Notes: generated from the sequence alone by a model not told the origin. A DNA stretch of 42,124 bases from Paracoccaceae bacterium (GCA_002708925.1 PAPN01000054.1:1-42124); one strand, 5' to 3'; numbered from the stretch's first letter, positions 16,461-26,558 are shown. Translations and numbers: made by a program.

Positions 16461-17039
16461 ATGACCAGCTGGGAATTTGGGCGCATCATCTACTTGGTTT
16501 TGCTGCTGGTGGTCGTTGGCGGCTGGTTTTTCATACAGAACCGCAATGGCCTGTCAAAGCTGCTGCAACAGGCCCTGATCTGGGTGTTTCTGTTCATCGG
16601 CGTGATCGCGGCCATCGGCCTGTGGGAGGACGTGCGCAACATTAGCTCTCCCAGGCAAGCCATTCATTCCAATGGACAAATTGAGATCCCCGCCTCTCCG
16701 GACGGGCATTTTTACCTGACGGCGCAAATCAACGGCACGCCTGTGCGCTTCGTTGTGGACACCGGCGCGACGGATATTGTGCTTAGCCGTCAGGATGCGC
16801 TGAAATCCGGGCTGGACCCCGAAGAGCTAACCTTCCTGGGCGAGGCCATGACCGCGAATGGGGTGGTCAGGACGGCTCCGGTGCGGCTGCAATCGGTGTC
16901 TGTTGGGCCGATCCTTGATCAGAATGTGCGCGCCTGGGTGAATGGGGGCGAAATGGACAGCTCTTTGTTGGGCATGTCCTATTTGCGGCGCTATTCAGGG
17001 ATCGAGATCACGCCGAAATCGCTGACGCTGACCAGATAA
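16461..17039 (+). CDS. Membrane-anchored retropepsin-like aspartic protease (TIGR02281 type)
   Basis: A 192-residue protein with two N-terminal membrane segments (about 9-25 and 37-54) followed by a single retropepsin-like domain. The catalytic motif FVVDTGATDIVLS, with Asp100, is intact, and LLGMSYLRRYSGIEI near the C-terminus matches the second conserved strand of these bacterial clan AA proteins. Having only one catalytic Asp, it must dimerise to work, like retroviral proteases. The protease domain probably faces the periplasm. A GAAGGA site about 9 bases before ATG 16461 supports the start. Substrates are unknown. It is convergent with holC. Confidence 0.9.
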   Translation: MTSWEFGRIIYLVLLLVVVGGWFFIQNRNGLSKLLQQALIWVFLFIGVIAAIGLWEDVRNISSPRQAIHSNGQIEIPASPDGHFYLTAQINGTPVRFVVDTGATDIVLSRQDALKSGLDPEELTFLGEAMTANGVVRTAPVRLQSVSVGPILDQNVRAWVNGGEMDSSLLGMSYLRRYSGIEITPKSLTLTR

Positions 17040-17057
17040 GCTTTGGCCTGCAACCCC

Positions 17058-17513
17058 TTAGGATTCGGCCTTTTTTTCCCATTTTCCGGATTCTTCTGAC
17101 CAGTATTGCGCCGCGCAGCCGGCGTCTGTCAGCAGCTTCCACTGCACGCGCGCCTCCTGAACGGCCTGCTCATCCGTGCCATCGAACAGGATGCAGATGC
17201 GCTCAAAGCTGTTCACCTCTTCGGCGGAAATCCGGGCCCCGTCCACGCACATCACACATTGCGGATCATTGGCGGCGGGGCCGGTTGTCAGCAACACCGG
17301 CTGAAGCGCATCATGCGCCCCCCCCGCCAGCCCATGCGGCAAGAACTGCTCTTCGGGGCCCAGCCAGAGCTTCTGATCCAGCCAGTCCAGCCGCCCCTGA
17401 TCCGTGCCGCGCACGGCCACCTTCCAACCAGCCTGAAGCGATTTGTCCAACAGCATGGGCAGGGTCGCCTCTAACGGGCGGCGCGTCAGATGATAGAAGA
17501 AGGCCGCGCCCAA
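17058..17513 (-). CDS. holC: DNA polymerase III subunit chi
   Basis: A 151-residue chi subunit of the DNA polymerase III clamp-loader complex, which links the holoenzyme to single-strand binding protein. The N-terminal FFYHLTRRPLEATLPMLLDKSL, the W-rich RLDWLDQKLWLG block and FLPHG are characteristic. It lies 3 bases after the pepA stop, the pepA-holC order that is conserved widely in proteobacteria. The 3' end faces the retropepsin-like gene with only 18 bases between stop codons. Confidence 0.95.
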   Translation of the reverse strand: MGAAFFYHLTRRPLEATLPMLLDKSLQAGWKVAVRGTDQGRLDWLDQKLWLGPEEQFLPHGLAGGAHDALQPVLLTTGPAANDPQCVMCVDGARISAEEVNSFERICILFDGTDEQAVQEARVQWKLLTDAGCAAQYWSEESGKWEKKAES

Positions 17514-17516
17514 GGA

Positions 17517-18980
17517 TCAGGCCTCAAAGCGGTTGGCGATCAGCCGGTTCAGCGCCAGAACGCCCCAGCCCGTCGCGCCTTTGGGGGCATATTTCGTGTC
17601 CGCTTTCACACTGGCGACCCCGGCAATATCCAGGTGGATCCAGGGGGTTTCCTCTTTCACGAAACGGCGCAGGAATTGCGCCGCGGTGATCGAGCCCGCA
17701 GGCCGCCCGCCAGAGTTTTTAATATCCGCGATGGCCGATTTGATCATGTCGTCATAGGCCTGGCCCATGGGCAGACGCCAGGCGCCCTCGCCCTCTTGGC
17801 CGGCGGCCTTCAGGAAATCGGCGCAGATGTCATCGTTATTCGAGAAGACCCCGGCATTTTCATGCCCCAGCCCGATAATCACCGCGCCGGTCAGCGTGGC
17901 CAGGTTGATCATCCCCGTCGGATTGAACCGTTCCTGCGCGTACCACAGCACGTCGGCCAGCACCAGGCGCCCCTCAGCATCGGTGTTGATCACCTCGATC
18001 GTGTCGCCCTTCATCGAGGTCACCACGTCGCCCGGACGCGTCGCCGTGCCCGAGGGCATGTTTTCCACCAGCCCCACCAGGCCCACGACATGAGCGGGGG
18101 CCTTGCGCAGGGCCAGCGTCTTCATCACGCCCGCCACGACGCCCGCGCCGCCCATATCCATGGTCATGTCTTCCATGCCAGCAGCCGGTTTCAGCGAAAT
18201 CCCGCCTGTATCGAACACCACGCCCTTGCCGACCAGAGCCAGCGGCGCGCCCTCGGCGCCCTTCCATTGCATGACCACCACCTTGGACGGGCTGGCCGAG
18301 CCCTGGCCCACGGACAGCAGGCTGCCCATGCCCAATTCCTCCAGCTTGTCCTCGTCCAGCACTTCAACCTCGACGCCCAGTTCGGTCAGGGCCTCCAGAC
18401 GGTTGGCAAATTCGGTGGTTGTCAGATAGTTGGCCGGCTCAGAGACCAGATCGCGGGTGAAAAAGACGCCCTCGGCCACGGCCAGTTTCGGGGCGGCCTT
18501 TTCTGTCATCTCTTCGGGTTTCGAGCACATGACGGTCACGCCGGCGGCATCCTCTGCGGGGGCGCTTTTGCGGTCGGTAAAGCTGTAGGCGCGCAAGGCG
18601 ATCCCCAGGGCAAGCTCCTCGGATCGTTGCAGATTTCCGGCCAGAACCAACAGCGCGGCCTTACCTTTGCAGCGCGCCAGCGCCGCCCCGGCCCGGCGCA
18701 CGGTTTCCACATCGGCACGGCGGGGCAGCTTGATCAGGTCCAGCGCCTCGGCCTCCATGCCGACGGGCCAGGCCAGGGTGGTGACATCGCCGTCTTTCAG
18801 TTTTTCGAAGGCGTCGGATTCGATGAACCGTTTCACAGCGCCCTTGGACAGCCGGTTCGCGCGCGAGCCCCCCTGCCCCAGTTTTCCGTCCTCGCCCACC
18901 ACAACGGCAACGCGTCCGGCAAAGCTGGCGATCTGGTCGATCTGGGTCTCGGTGAACTGGATGGAAACGGGTGTCGTCAT
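17517..18980 (-). CDS. pepA: Leucyl aminopeptidase (M17 family)
   Basis: A 487-residue cytosolic aminopeptidase that removes N-terminal residues using two metal ions. The M17 signature NTDAEGRL (332-339) and GKGVVFDTGG (251-260) with the metal-binding Lys and Asp are intact, and PSGTATRPGDVV follows the family. ATG 18980 has GGAGG 7 bases upstream and is preferred over an ATG 27 bases earlier in the same frame. It is divergent from lptF, an arrangement that also occurs in E. coli, and co-transcribed with holC. Confidence 0.96.
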   Translation of the reverse strand: MTTPVSIQFTETQIDQIASFAGRVAVVVGEDGKLGQGGSRANRLSKGAVKRFIESDAFEKLKDGDVTTLAWPVGMEAEALDLIKLPRRADVETVRRAGAALARCKGKAALLVLAGNLQRSEELALGIALRAYSFTDRKSAPAEDAAGVTVMCSKPEEMTEKAAPKLAVAEGVFFTRDLVSEPANYLTTTEFANRLEALTELGVEVEVLDEDKLEELGMGSLLSVGQGSASPSKVVVMQWKGAEGAPLALVGKGVVFDTGGISLKPAAGMEDMTMDMGGAGVVAGVMKTLALRKAPAHVVGLVGLVENMPSGTATRPGDVVTSMKGDTIEVINTDAEGRLVLADVLWYAQERFNPTGMINLATLTGAVIIGLGHENAGVFSNNDDICADFLKAAGQEGEGAWRLPMGQAYDDMIKSAIADIKNSGGRPAGSITAAQFLRRFVKEETPWIHLDIAGVASVKADTKYAPKGATGWGVLALNRLIANRFEA

Positions 18981-19107
18981 TTGGGGCCTCCTTGGCTGCT
19001 CTGACACGAGTCCTAGCGTGACCTTGCCACCTTGACCAGATAGCAGTTTTCCCCCGGCGGCGCTTGGGGTAACACTGACCGCAATATGTGGTTCCCGGGG
19101 GGGTATC

Positions 19108-20241
19108 TTGGCCAGATTCGACAGATATATGCTGTCTCAGCTTATGGTCCTGTTTGGATTCTTTTCGCTGGTGCTGGTGTCCGTTTATTGGATTAACCGG
19201 GCCGTGCGCCTGTTCGATAAGCTGATTGGCGATGGGCAGTCGGCCTTTGTTTTCCTGGAATTCACCGCGCTGACCCTGCCTAATGTGATCCGGCTGGTGC
19301 TGCCGATGGCGGCGTTTGCGGCCTCGGTTTACGTGACCAACCGGCTGAGCAGCGAATCCGAGCTGGTGGTGATGCAGGCCACGGGCTACAGCCCCTGGCG
19401 TCTGGCGCGTCCGGTGGTCACCTATGGGCTGATCGTGGGGCTGATGATGTCGGCGCTGACGCATCTTCTGGTGCCTGCCAGCCTGTACCAAATGCAGCAG
19501 CGCGAGGCCGAGATCGCCGAAAACGTCACCGCCAAACTGCTGACCGAGGGCACGTTCCTGCATCCTACTGACGGGGTGACGTTCTTCATCCGTGAAATCA
19601 CCCCCGATGGCGCGCTGGAGGATGTGTTCCTGTCGGATCGCCGCCGCGAGGACCGCGCCCAGACATACACGGCCACCCGTGCCTATCTGGCCAATCAGGA
19701 TGGCGCGGTCAAACTGGTGATGCTGGACGGGATGGCGCAAAGCTTTACCCGCGACGGCAACCGGCTGTTTACCACGCATTTCACCGATTTTTCCTATGAC
19801 ATCACCGGCCTGATCCGCAAAACCGAGGCCCAGACCCGCGGCGTGCGCCATACCGGCACGCTGGAGATGCTGCGCTTTCCCGGCCGGATCGCGGCCGAAA
19901 CCGGCGAAACCGTTGGCCGCGTCATCGAAGAGGCGCACGGAAGGATCAACCAGGCCTTCTTGTGCCTGGCGGCGGCCCTGATCGGGTTCGCCACGCTCTT
20001 GGTGGGCAGTTTCTCGCGCTTCGGCGTCTGGCGGCAGATCGTGGCGGCGCTGGTGCTGCTGGTGCTGGTGAAACTGGTCGAGGGCGTCTCGGCCGATGCG
20101 GTGCAGGCCACCCCGGCCATGTGGCCGCTGGCCTATGCGCCCTCGGTGGCGGGTATCGCGATGGCCGCCGGGCTGCTGGCCTGGGCCGGACGCAGCCGCC
20201 GCCCCCGCAAGCCCCACCCCCTGCCGGAGGCCCCGGCATGA
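19108..20241 (+). CDS. lptF: LPS export ABC transporter permease LptF
   Basis: A 377-residue YjgP/YjgQ-family permease, one of two that form the LptB2FG machine extracting lipopolysaccharide from the inner membrane. The first membrane segment is visible in the FRDRYMLSQL-like start region (ARFDRYMLSQLMVLFGFFSL), a large periplasmic beta-rich domain occupies the middle, and three C-terminal membrane segments follow from about residue 290. The start appears to be TTG at 19108; the nearest upstream ATG and GTG are out of frame, and later ATGs would remove part of the conserved N-terminus. It is the first gene of the envelope operon and overlaps lptG by ATGA. Confidence 0.94.
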   Translation: MARFDRYMLSQLMVLFGFFSLVLVSVYWINRAVRLFDKLIGDGQSAFVFLEFTALTLPNVIRLVLPMAAFAASVYVTNRLSSESELVVMQATGYSPWRLARPVVTYGLIVGLMMSALTHLLVPASLYQMQQREAEIAENVTAKLLTEGTFLHPTDGVTFFIREITPDGALEDVFLSDRRREDRAQTYTATRAYLANQDGAVKLVMLDGMAQSFTRDGNRLFTTHFTDFSYDITGLIRKTEAQTRGVRHTGTLEMLRFPGRIAAETGETVGRVIEEAHGRINQAFLCLAAALIGFATLLVGSFSRFGVWRQIVAALVLLVLVKLVEGVSADAVQATPAMWPLAYAPSVAGIAMAAGLLAWAGRSRRPRKPHPLPEAPA

Positions 20242-21335
20242 CGCTCTATTTCTATTTCGCGCGCAAATTCGCACTGATCTTTCTGGGCATTCTGGGCGTG
20301 TTTTTCCTGCTGATGACCATGATTGATCTGGTCGAGCAGATCAGCCGGTTTTCGGCCCTGGGCGTGGCCTTGCCGCAGATTGTCGAGCTGACGCTGCTGA
20401 ACACGCCGCAGGCGATCTACAATATCCTGCCGCTGGTGATGATTCTGGCGACGATTGCGCTGTTTCTGGGGCTGGCGCGCTCGTCTGAATTGGTGGTGAC
20501 GCGGGCGGCCGGGCGCTCGGCGCTGCGCAGCCTTCTGGCCCCGATTTCCGTGGCCGCGCTGATCGGCGTTCTGGCTGTGGCGATGTTCAATCCGATCGTC
20601 GCGGCGACCTCGAAACGCTATTCCGAACTGTATGAATCCTATCGCAACGAGGGCGCGGATATTCTGTCGATCAGCTCTGAGGGGCTGTGGCTGCGCCAAG
20701 GCGGGCGCGAGGGGCAGACGGTGATCCGCGCCGCCAGCGCCAATCCCGACGGGACCACGCTGTTTGACGTGACTTTTCTGGCCTATGCGCCCGAAGGCGG
20801 GCCGTTCCGCCGCATTCAGGCCGAAAGCGCCACCCTGCTGGACGGTGCCTGGGCGTTGACGAACGCCAAGGTCTGGCCGCTGACCGCCGGTCTGAACCCC
20901 GAGGCCGGGGCCAAGACGCATGACACGCTCAGCCTGCCCTCGACCCTGACTCAGGACCGGATTCGCGATAGTTTCGGCACGCCGGGCGTGATTTCCGTCT
21001 GGGATCTGCCGCGCTATATCCAGCAGCTGCAAGAGGCCGGGTTCTCGGCCCGCCGCCACGCCGTCTGGCTGCAAATGGAGCTGGCCCGGCCGCTGTTCCT
21101 GATGGCCATGGTGCTGATCGCCTCGGCCTTTACCATGCGGCACACGCGGTTTGGGCACACGGGGATTGCGGTGCTGACGGCGATCATGCTGGGTTTCAGC
21201 CTGTATTACATCCGCAATTTTGCGCAGATCCTGGGGGAAAACGGACAGATTCCCGTGATGTTGGCCGCCTGGGCCCCGCCTGCGGCCTCGGTGCTCTTGG
21301 CGCTTGGGCTGCTTCTGCATATGGAGGACGGATGA
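20238..21335 (+). CDS. lptG: LPS export ABC transporter permease LptG
   Basis: A 365-residue partner of LptF in the LptB2FG complex. It has the same layout: an N-terminal membrane segment starting near residue 10, two more around residues 50-120, a periplasmic domain, and three C-terminal segments. The conserved SRFSALGV and NTPQAIYNILPLVMILA blocks identify the family. ATG 20238 overlaps the lptF stop as ATGA; the long open frame upstream to 19962 is a shadow of lptF. Its own stop overlaps the proposed lptD start in the same way. Confidence 0.95.
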   Translation: MTLYFYFARKFALIFLGILGVFFLLMTMIDLVEQISRFSALGVALPQIVELTLLNTPQAIYNILPLVMILATIALFLGLARSSELVVTRAAGRSALRSLLAPISVAALIGVLAVAMFNPIVAATSKRYSELYESYRNEGADILSISSEGLWLRQGGREGQTVIRAASANPDGTTLFDVTFLAYAPEGGPFRRIQAESATLLDGAWALTNAKVWPLTAGLNPEAGAKTHDTLSLPSTLTQDRIRDSFGTPGVISVWDLPRYIQQLQEAGFSARRHAVWLQMELARPLFLMAMVLIASAFTMRHTRFGHTGIAVLTAIMLGFSLYYIRNFAQILGENGQIPVMLAAWAPPAASVLLALGLLLHMEDG

Positions 21336-23511
21336 GCCGTAAATTCGCCCCCCGGCCGCGCTGGCCCTGATCGGCGCGCTGGCCCTCTTGCCTGTTTCTG
21401 CCGCTGCGCAAGGCGCTGAGACTGAAACCAGCCCCCCTGCGGTGCTGGTGGCCGACAGCCTGTCCCTGTCCGGCCGCACCCGGCTGATCGCGCAGGGCCA
21501 TGTGGAGGTCATGCACGGCAACGCCCGCCTGAAAGCCGCGCGGATCGAATATGACCGCACCAAGGATCAACTGATCATCACCGGCCCGATCACCCTGACC
21601 GAGGGCGAGGATACCGTGATCCTTGCGGGCTCGGGCGAGTTGGACAGCAAGCTGGAAAACGGCATCCTGCGCGGCGCGCGCATGGTGTTCGAACAGCAGG
21701 TGCAGCTGGCCGCCAATCAGATCAACCGCATCGGCGGGCGCTATACGCAGCTTTACAAGGTGGCGGCGACCTCGTGTCAGGTGTGCAATTCCAACACGCC
21801 CCCCGTCTGGCAAATCCGCGCCCAGCGGACGATCCACGATCAGCAGGAACGCCAGCTCTATTTCGAAAACGCGCAGTTGCGGCTGCTGGATGTGCCGGTG
21901 ATGTGGCTGCCCCGGATGCGCCTGCCCGACCCTACGCTGGAACGCGCCAGCGGGTTTCTGATTCCCTCGTTGAAACAAAGCTCGGAACTGGGGCTGGGGA
22001 TTCGAATCCCCTATTTCATCAAGATCGGCGATCACAAAGACCTGACGCTAACCCCTTATCTGTCGGCTGAAACCACCACGCTGGAATGGCGCTATCGGCA
22101 GGCCTTTCGCACCGGGCGTATCGAATTCGAAGGTGCGCTGACGGATGACACCCTTCTGCCGGGCGAGCAGCGCGGCTATGTTTTTGCCGACGGGCTGTTC
22201 GATCTGCCACAGGATTACAAACTGTCCTTCGGCATCGAAGCCGTGACCGACCGCGCCTATCTGCTGGATTACCTGTATTCCGAAAAGGACCGCCTGAAGA
22301 GCGAGATCGCCGTCACCCGCGTCAAACGCGATGAATACCGGCGGGCGGCTCTGGTGTCCTTTCAGACGCTGCGCGAGGGCGAGGATAACTCGACCATCCC
22401 GACGATCATCGGAGATCTGGAATACGAGCGCCGGCTGTTCCCGGCCCGTCTGGGCGGCGAGCTGCGCCTGAACCTGGCCAGCCACGCGCATTACCGTTAC
22501 TCGGATCTGGCCACGGACGGGCCGGACAGCGACATCTGGGGCGACGGGCGCGATGTCAGCCGGGCCGAGATGTCCGCCCAATGGCTGCGCAGCTGGAGCT
22601 TTGGGCCCGGCATTCAGGCGGAATTCATGGCCGGGGCCTCGGTGGATGCCTATACGGTGCGGCAAGACGCGGTGGCCGCAATCAATAACGAGGTGCTGCT
22701 GACCCCGCAGACCGCGCTGACCCTGCGCTGGCCCTGGCTGAAAACCGGACGGGGGGGCACGGTTCATGTGGTGGAGCCCGTGCTGATGATGGGCTGGGTT
22801 GGCGGCGACGGGCTGGACATTCCCAATGACGAAAGCACCCGCGTCGAATTTGACGAGGGCAATCTGCTGTCCCTGTCGCATTTCCCCGCCCCTGACCGGC
22901 GCGCGCGCGGTGCGGCGGCCGCGATCGGGCTGAACTGGACGCGCACGGCGGCCAGCGGCTGGGGCTCGACCCTGACCCTGGGCCAGGTTCTGCGCGAGGA
23001 CGAGGACGCCGCGTTCTCGCAAACCTCGGGGCTGTCGGGCACGCGCTCGGATCTGCTGGTGGCGGCGCAGCTGCGCAATGACAAGGGGCTGAACCTGACC
23101 GCCCGCGCTCTGATGGGCAGCGGCGCCGATCTGCACAAGGCCGAGGCCCGCGCCAGCTGGCAGACCTCGAAATCGGGGTTCGGGCTGTCCTATGTCTGGC
23201 TGGGCGCCGATGCGGACGAGGACCGCGCCAACACGGTGTCCGAATGGTCCCTGGACGGGTATCACCGTTTTTCCCGGCACTGGTCGGGGACGGCCAACTG
23301 GCGCTATGATGTGGCCGACCGCCGCGCCACCGAGGCCGCCCTGGGTTTGCGCTATATGAACGAATGTATCGAGGTAAACATGTCCCTGTCGCGGCGCTTT
23401 ACCAGTTCGACGATTGTTGATCCGTCAACGAATTTCGGCTTTACCGTGGGTCTAAGGGGGTTTAGCGCTGGCAGCAATGATCGCAGCTATACCCGCACCT
23501 GTAGGAACTAA
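21332..23511 (+). CDS. lptD: LPS-assembly protein LptD (start region frameshifted)
   Basis: LptD is the outer-membrane barrel that inserts LPS with LptE. The uninterrupted frame runs from a TTG at 21388 to 23511 (707 residues): an OstA-like periplasmic beta-jellyroll first (LIAQGHVEVMHGNARLKA), then a barrel with the family's conserved C-terminal RFTSSTI...NFGFTVGL pattern. The natural start appears to be ATG 21332, overlapping the lptG stop as ATGA, but that frame stops at 21368. One added C in the six-C run at 21348-21353 joins the two and yields an ideal signal peptide ending near AAAQ, giving 726 residues. It is therefore either a sequencing error or a real mutation that removes export. 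Two cysteines (CQVC) are present early in the mature chain. Confidence 0.88.
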
Positions 23512-23514
23512 AGG

Positions 23515-24744
23515 ATGACAAAATTGACCATGCGCCGGATTTTCCTTGCTCTTTTCGCCTGTGCCCTGGCTGTGACCAGCTTTGGGGCCGCCCAGGCGCA
23601 AAGCCCGTTTTCCCCCGCGATCCGGGTCAATGACCGCGCGATCACCTATTATGAGATCGACCAGCGCATCATGCTGATGGAGGCGCTCAGCGCGCCCGGC
23701 GATCTGCCCAAGGAAGCGCGCAAACAGCTGATCGAGGACCGCCTGAAACTGGATGCGGCCTTTGCCATCGGGGTGAATATCACCGAGGAAATGATCACCG
23801 CCGGCATCAAGGATTTCGCCGGCCGGGCCAAGATGACGCCGGAAAAATTCATGGACTATCTGGCCAGCAAGGGCGTCGCGCGGCAAACCTTCGAGGATTT
23901 CCTGTTCTCGGGCCTGGCCTGGCGCGAGGTGGTGCGGGCCAAGTTTGCCTCGCGGCTGGCCGTCACGGACGAGGACATCGACAAGGCGCAGCGCGCGCTG
24001 GCCAATAACAGCTCTACCCAGGTGCTGCTGTCCGAGATTTTCATCCCCGTCCCCCAGGGCCGCGAGGATGAAGCGATGGAACTGGCGCTGCTGATCCAGA
24101 AAGACCAGACTTTTGCCGGGTTTGCCGCCAATGCCAAACGCTATTCGCGCGGGCGCACCCGCGAACAGGGCGGCAAGATCAACTGGATGCCGTTGACGAA
24201 CTTGCCGCCGCAGCTGCGCCCCGTCATCATGGCGCTCAAACCCGCAGAGATCACCCAGCCTCTGCCCGTTCAGGGGGCGCTGGCGCTGTTCCAGATGCGC
24301 TCGGTCGGGGAAAGCGCCTATCGCGCCCCGGCGATTGCGGCGATTGAATATGCGGCGCTGCGGATTGCCGGCGGGCATACCCCCGAGGCTCTGACCAGCG
24401 CGCAAAAGATCATGGATCAGGCCGATACCTGCGATGATCTTTATGGTCTGGTCCAGGGGCAGCCCGAGGAAAACCTGACCCGCGTCACCCTGAAACCCGG
24501 TGAGATCCCCCGCGACATTGCCCTAGAACTGGCGAAAATGGACAAGGGCGAATTTTCAACCGCCCTGACGCGCAACGACGGTCAGACGCTGATGCTGCTG
24601 ATGATGTGCGGGCGCACCCCGGCCCTGACCGAGGATGCCTCGCGCGAGGAACTGACCGCCCAGCTGCGCAACCGCCGCGCCGAGGCCCTGGCCAATGGCT
24701 ATCTGGAACAGCTGCGCGCCGACGCCCGGATCATCGAGGAATGA
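23515..24744 (+). CDS. surA: SurA-like periplasmic peptidyl-prolyl isomerase/chaperone
   Basis: A 409-residue periplasmic chaperone that escorts outer-membrane proteins. It has a Sec signal peptide (about 1-28, ending AQA), a SurA N-terminal chaperone domain with VNDRAITYYEIDQRIMLM, and one parvulin-like domain around residues 170-270 (LLSEIFIPV, FAANAKRYSRG, GGKINWMP). The C-terminal part has a second, weaker parvulin-like region. It starts 3 bases past lptD and overlaps pdxA by ATGA. LptD is a classic SurA client in E. coli, so the linkage makes functional sense. Confidence 0.92.
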   Translation: MTKLTMRRIFLALFACALAVTSFGAAQAQSPFSPAIRVNDRAITYYEIDQRIMLMEALSAPGDLPKEARKQLIEDRLKLDAAFAIGVNITEEMITAGIKDFAGRAKMTPEKFMDYLASKGVARQTFEDFLFSGLAWREVVRAKFASRLAVTDEDIDKAQRALANNSSTQVLLSEIFIPVPQGREDEAMELALLIQKDQTFAGFAANAKRYSRGRTREQGGKINWMPLTNLPPQLRPVIMALKPAEITQPLPVQGALALFQMRSVGESAYRAPAIAAIEYAALRIAGGHTPEALTSAQKIMDQADTCDDLYGLVQGQPEENLTRVTLKPGEIPRDIALELAKMDKGEFSTALTRNDGQTLMLLMMCGRTPALTEDASREELTAQLRNRRAEALANGYLEQLRADARIIEE

Positions 24745-25718
24745 GCCTTCCCATCGCGCTCAGCTGCGGGGAACCGGCAGGCGTCGGCCCTGAAATCGCG
24801 GCCAAGGCCTGGGCCAGCCTGCGCGCCGATCTGCCGTTTTTCTATATCGGCGATCCGCGTCATCTGCCCGCTGGCACCCCCGTTACGGAAATCCGCACCC
24901 CCGCCGAGGCCGCGCAGGCCGCGCCCCATGCTCTGCCCGTTCTGCCGCATCGTTTCGCCGCCCCCGCCACGCCCGGACAGCCCGATCCGGCCAACGCGCA
25001 AGGCGTGATTGACGTGATCGCGCGCGGGGTGGATCTGGTGCAATCGGGTCAGGCAAGCGCGCTGACCACGGCGCCGATCCACAAAAAGGCGCTGAAAGAC
25101 GGCGCCGGGTTTGCCTATCCGGGCCACACCGAATATCTGGCCGCTCTGGGCCGGGTTCAGCGCGTGGTGATGATGCTGGCCTGCTCGCAATTGCGCGTCG
25201 TGCCCACCACCATCCACGAAGCCATCGCCGATGTGCCCAAGCTGCTGACCCCCGCGCTGCTAAGCGAAACCCTGCGTATCACCCATGCCGCCCTGAAGCG
25301 CGATTTCGCACTGCCGAACCCGCGTCTGGCGGTTGCCGGCCTGAACCCCCATGCTGGCGAAGGCGGCGCGATGGGCACCGAGGAAATCACCCTGATCACC
25401 CCCGTTCTGGACCAGCTGCGCGCCGAAGGGATGGACATCGCGGGGCCCCTGTCCGCCGACACGATGTTCCACCCGGCGGCCCGTGCCCGCTATGACGCGG
25501 CGATCTGCATGTATCACGATCAGGCGCTGATCCCGATCAAGACGCTGGATTTCGCGGGCGGGGTGAATGTGACGCTGGGCCTGCCGTTTATCCGCACCTC
25601 GCCCGATCACGGCACGGCCTTTGACATTGCCGGGCGCGGGATTGCGGATGCCAATTCCCTGATCGAGGCGCTGAAACTGGCCCGCCAGATGGGCCGCGCC
25701 AGAAAGGCATCCGCATGA
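24741..25718 (+). CDS. pdxA: 4-hydroxythreonine-4-phosphate dehydrogenase
   Basis: A 325-residue enzyme of pyridoxal phosphate synthesis (the DXP-dependent route) that oxidises 4-phosphohydroxy-L-threonine. Family features include the [16 protein letters not shown] start, a GHTEYLA block, the metal-binding [10 protein letters not shown] region and a C-terminal [13 protein letters not shown] motif, all intact. ATG 24741 overlaps the surA stop as ATGA; the frame is open upstream only as a shadow. The order surA-pdxA-rsmA matches E. coli. Confidence 0.96.
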   Translation: MSLPIALSCGEPAGVGPEIAAKAWASLRADLPFFYIGDPRHLPAGTPVTEIRTPAEAAQAAPHALPVLPHRFAAPATPGQPDPANAQGVIDVIARGVDLVQSGQASALTTAPIHKKALKDGAGFAYPGHTEYLAALGRVQRVVMMLACSQLRVVPTTIHEAIADVPKLLTPALLSETLRITHAALKRDFALPNPRLAVAGLNPHAGEGGAMGTEEITLITPVLDQLRAEGMDIAGPLSADTMFHPAARARYDAAICMYHDQALIPIKTLDFAGGVNVTLGLPFIRTSPDHGTAFDIAGRGIADANSLIEALKLARQMGRARKASA

Positions 25719-26554
25719 GTGGCATCGACACGCTTCCTCCGCTGCGACAAGTGATTGAAACCCATGGGATCGCGGCCAAAAAATCGCTGGGGCAGAACTT
25801 TCTTCTGGATCTGAACCTGACCGCGAAAATCGCGCGGCTGGCCGGGGATCTGGCCCAAAGCGACGTGCTGGAGATCGGCCCCGGCCCCGGCGGGCTGACC
25901 CGCGGGCTGCTGGCCGAAGGCGCGCGCCGTGTGCTGGCCATCGAAAAAGACCCCCGCTGTATGCCCGCTCTGGCTGAAATCGCCCAGGCCTATCCCGGCC
26001 GCTTGCAGGTGATCAACGGCGACGCGCTGGAGGTGGACCCGCTGGCGCATCTGACGCCGCCCATCCGCATCGCGGCGAACCTGCCCTATAATGTCGGCAC
26101 CGAGCTGCTGGTGCGCTGGCTGACGCCCAAGGACTGGCCGCCCTTCTGGTCATCCCTGACGCTGATGTTCCAAAAAGAGGTGGCGCAGCGGATCGTCGCG
26201 CAGCCGGGCTCCAAGGCTTATGGCCGGCTGGCGATTCTGGCGCAATGGCGCACGGATACGCAGATCGTGCTGCACCTGCCCCCCGAGGCTTTCAGCCCGC
26301 CGCCCAAGGTGCATTCCGCCGTGGTGCATCTGACTGCCCTGCCCCAGCCGCGTTTCCCCGCCGATGCCAAAACGCTGGAACGCGTGGTCGCCAAAGCGTT
26401 CAATCAGCGGCGCAAGATGCTGCGCGCGGCCCTCAAGGGGATTGCCCCGGATCTGGAGGATCGCCTGATCGCTGCGGGCATCAAACCGACGGACCGGGCC
26501 GAGACTGTCTCGCTTGAGCAATTCTGCGCGCTGGCCCGCATTCTGAAAACCTGA
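25715..26554 (+). CDS. rsmA: 16S rRNA dimethyladenosine transferase
   Basis: A 279-residue SAM-dependent enzyme that dimethylates two adjacent adenosines near the 3' end of 16S rRNA. The N-terminal [14 protein letters not shown] block, SAM-binding [13 protein letters not shown], and the catalytic NLPYNV motif are present, and the C-terminal helical domain is full length. ATG 25715 overlaps the pdxA stop. It is the last gene of the envelope operon and converges with the DUF4167 gene. Confidence 0.96.
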   Translation: MSGIDTLPPLRQVIETHGIAAKKSLGQNFLLDLNLTAKIARLAGDLAQSDVLEIGPGPGGLTRGLLAEGARRVLAIEKDPRCMPALAEIAQAYPGRLQVINGDALEVDPLAHLTPPIRIAANLPYNVGTELLVRWLTPKDWPPFWSSLTLMFQKEVAQRIVAQPGSKAYGRLAILAQWRTDTQIVLHLPPEAFSPPPKVHSAVVHLTALPQPRFPADAKTLERVVAKAFNQRRKMLRAALKGIAPDLEDRLIAAGIKPTDRAETVSLEQFCALARILKT

Positions 26555-26558
26555 AATG

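Noticed and set aside
17040..17077. Possible terminator between the retropepsin-like gene and holC
   Set aside because: Only a 4-bp GGCC stem with a long loop precedes the T run, and that T run is explained by Lys codons of the holC C-terminus on the other strand.
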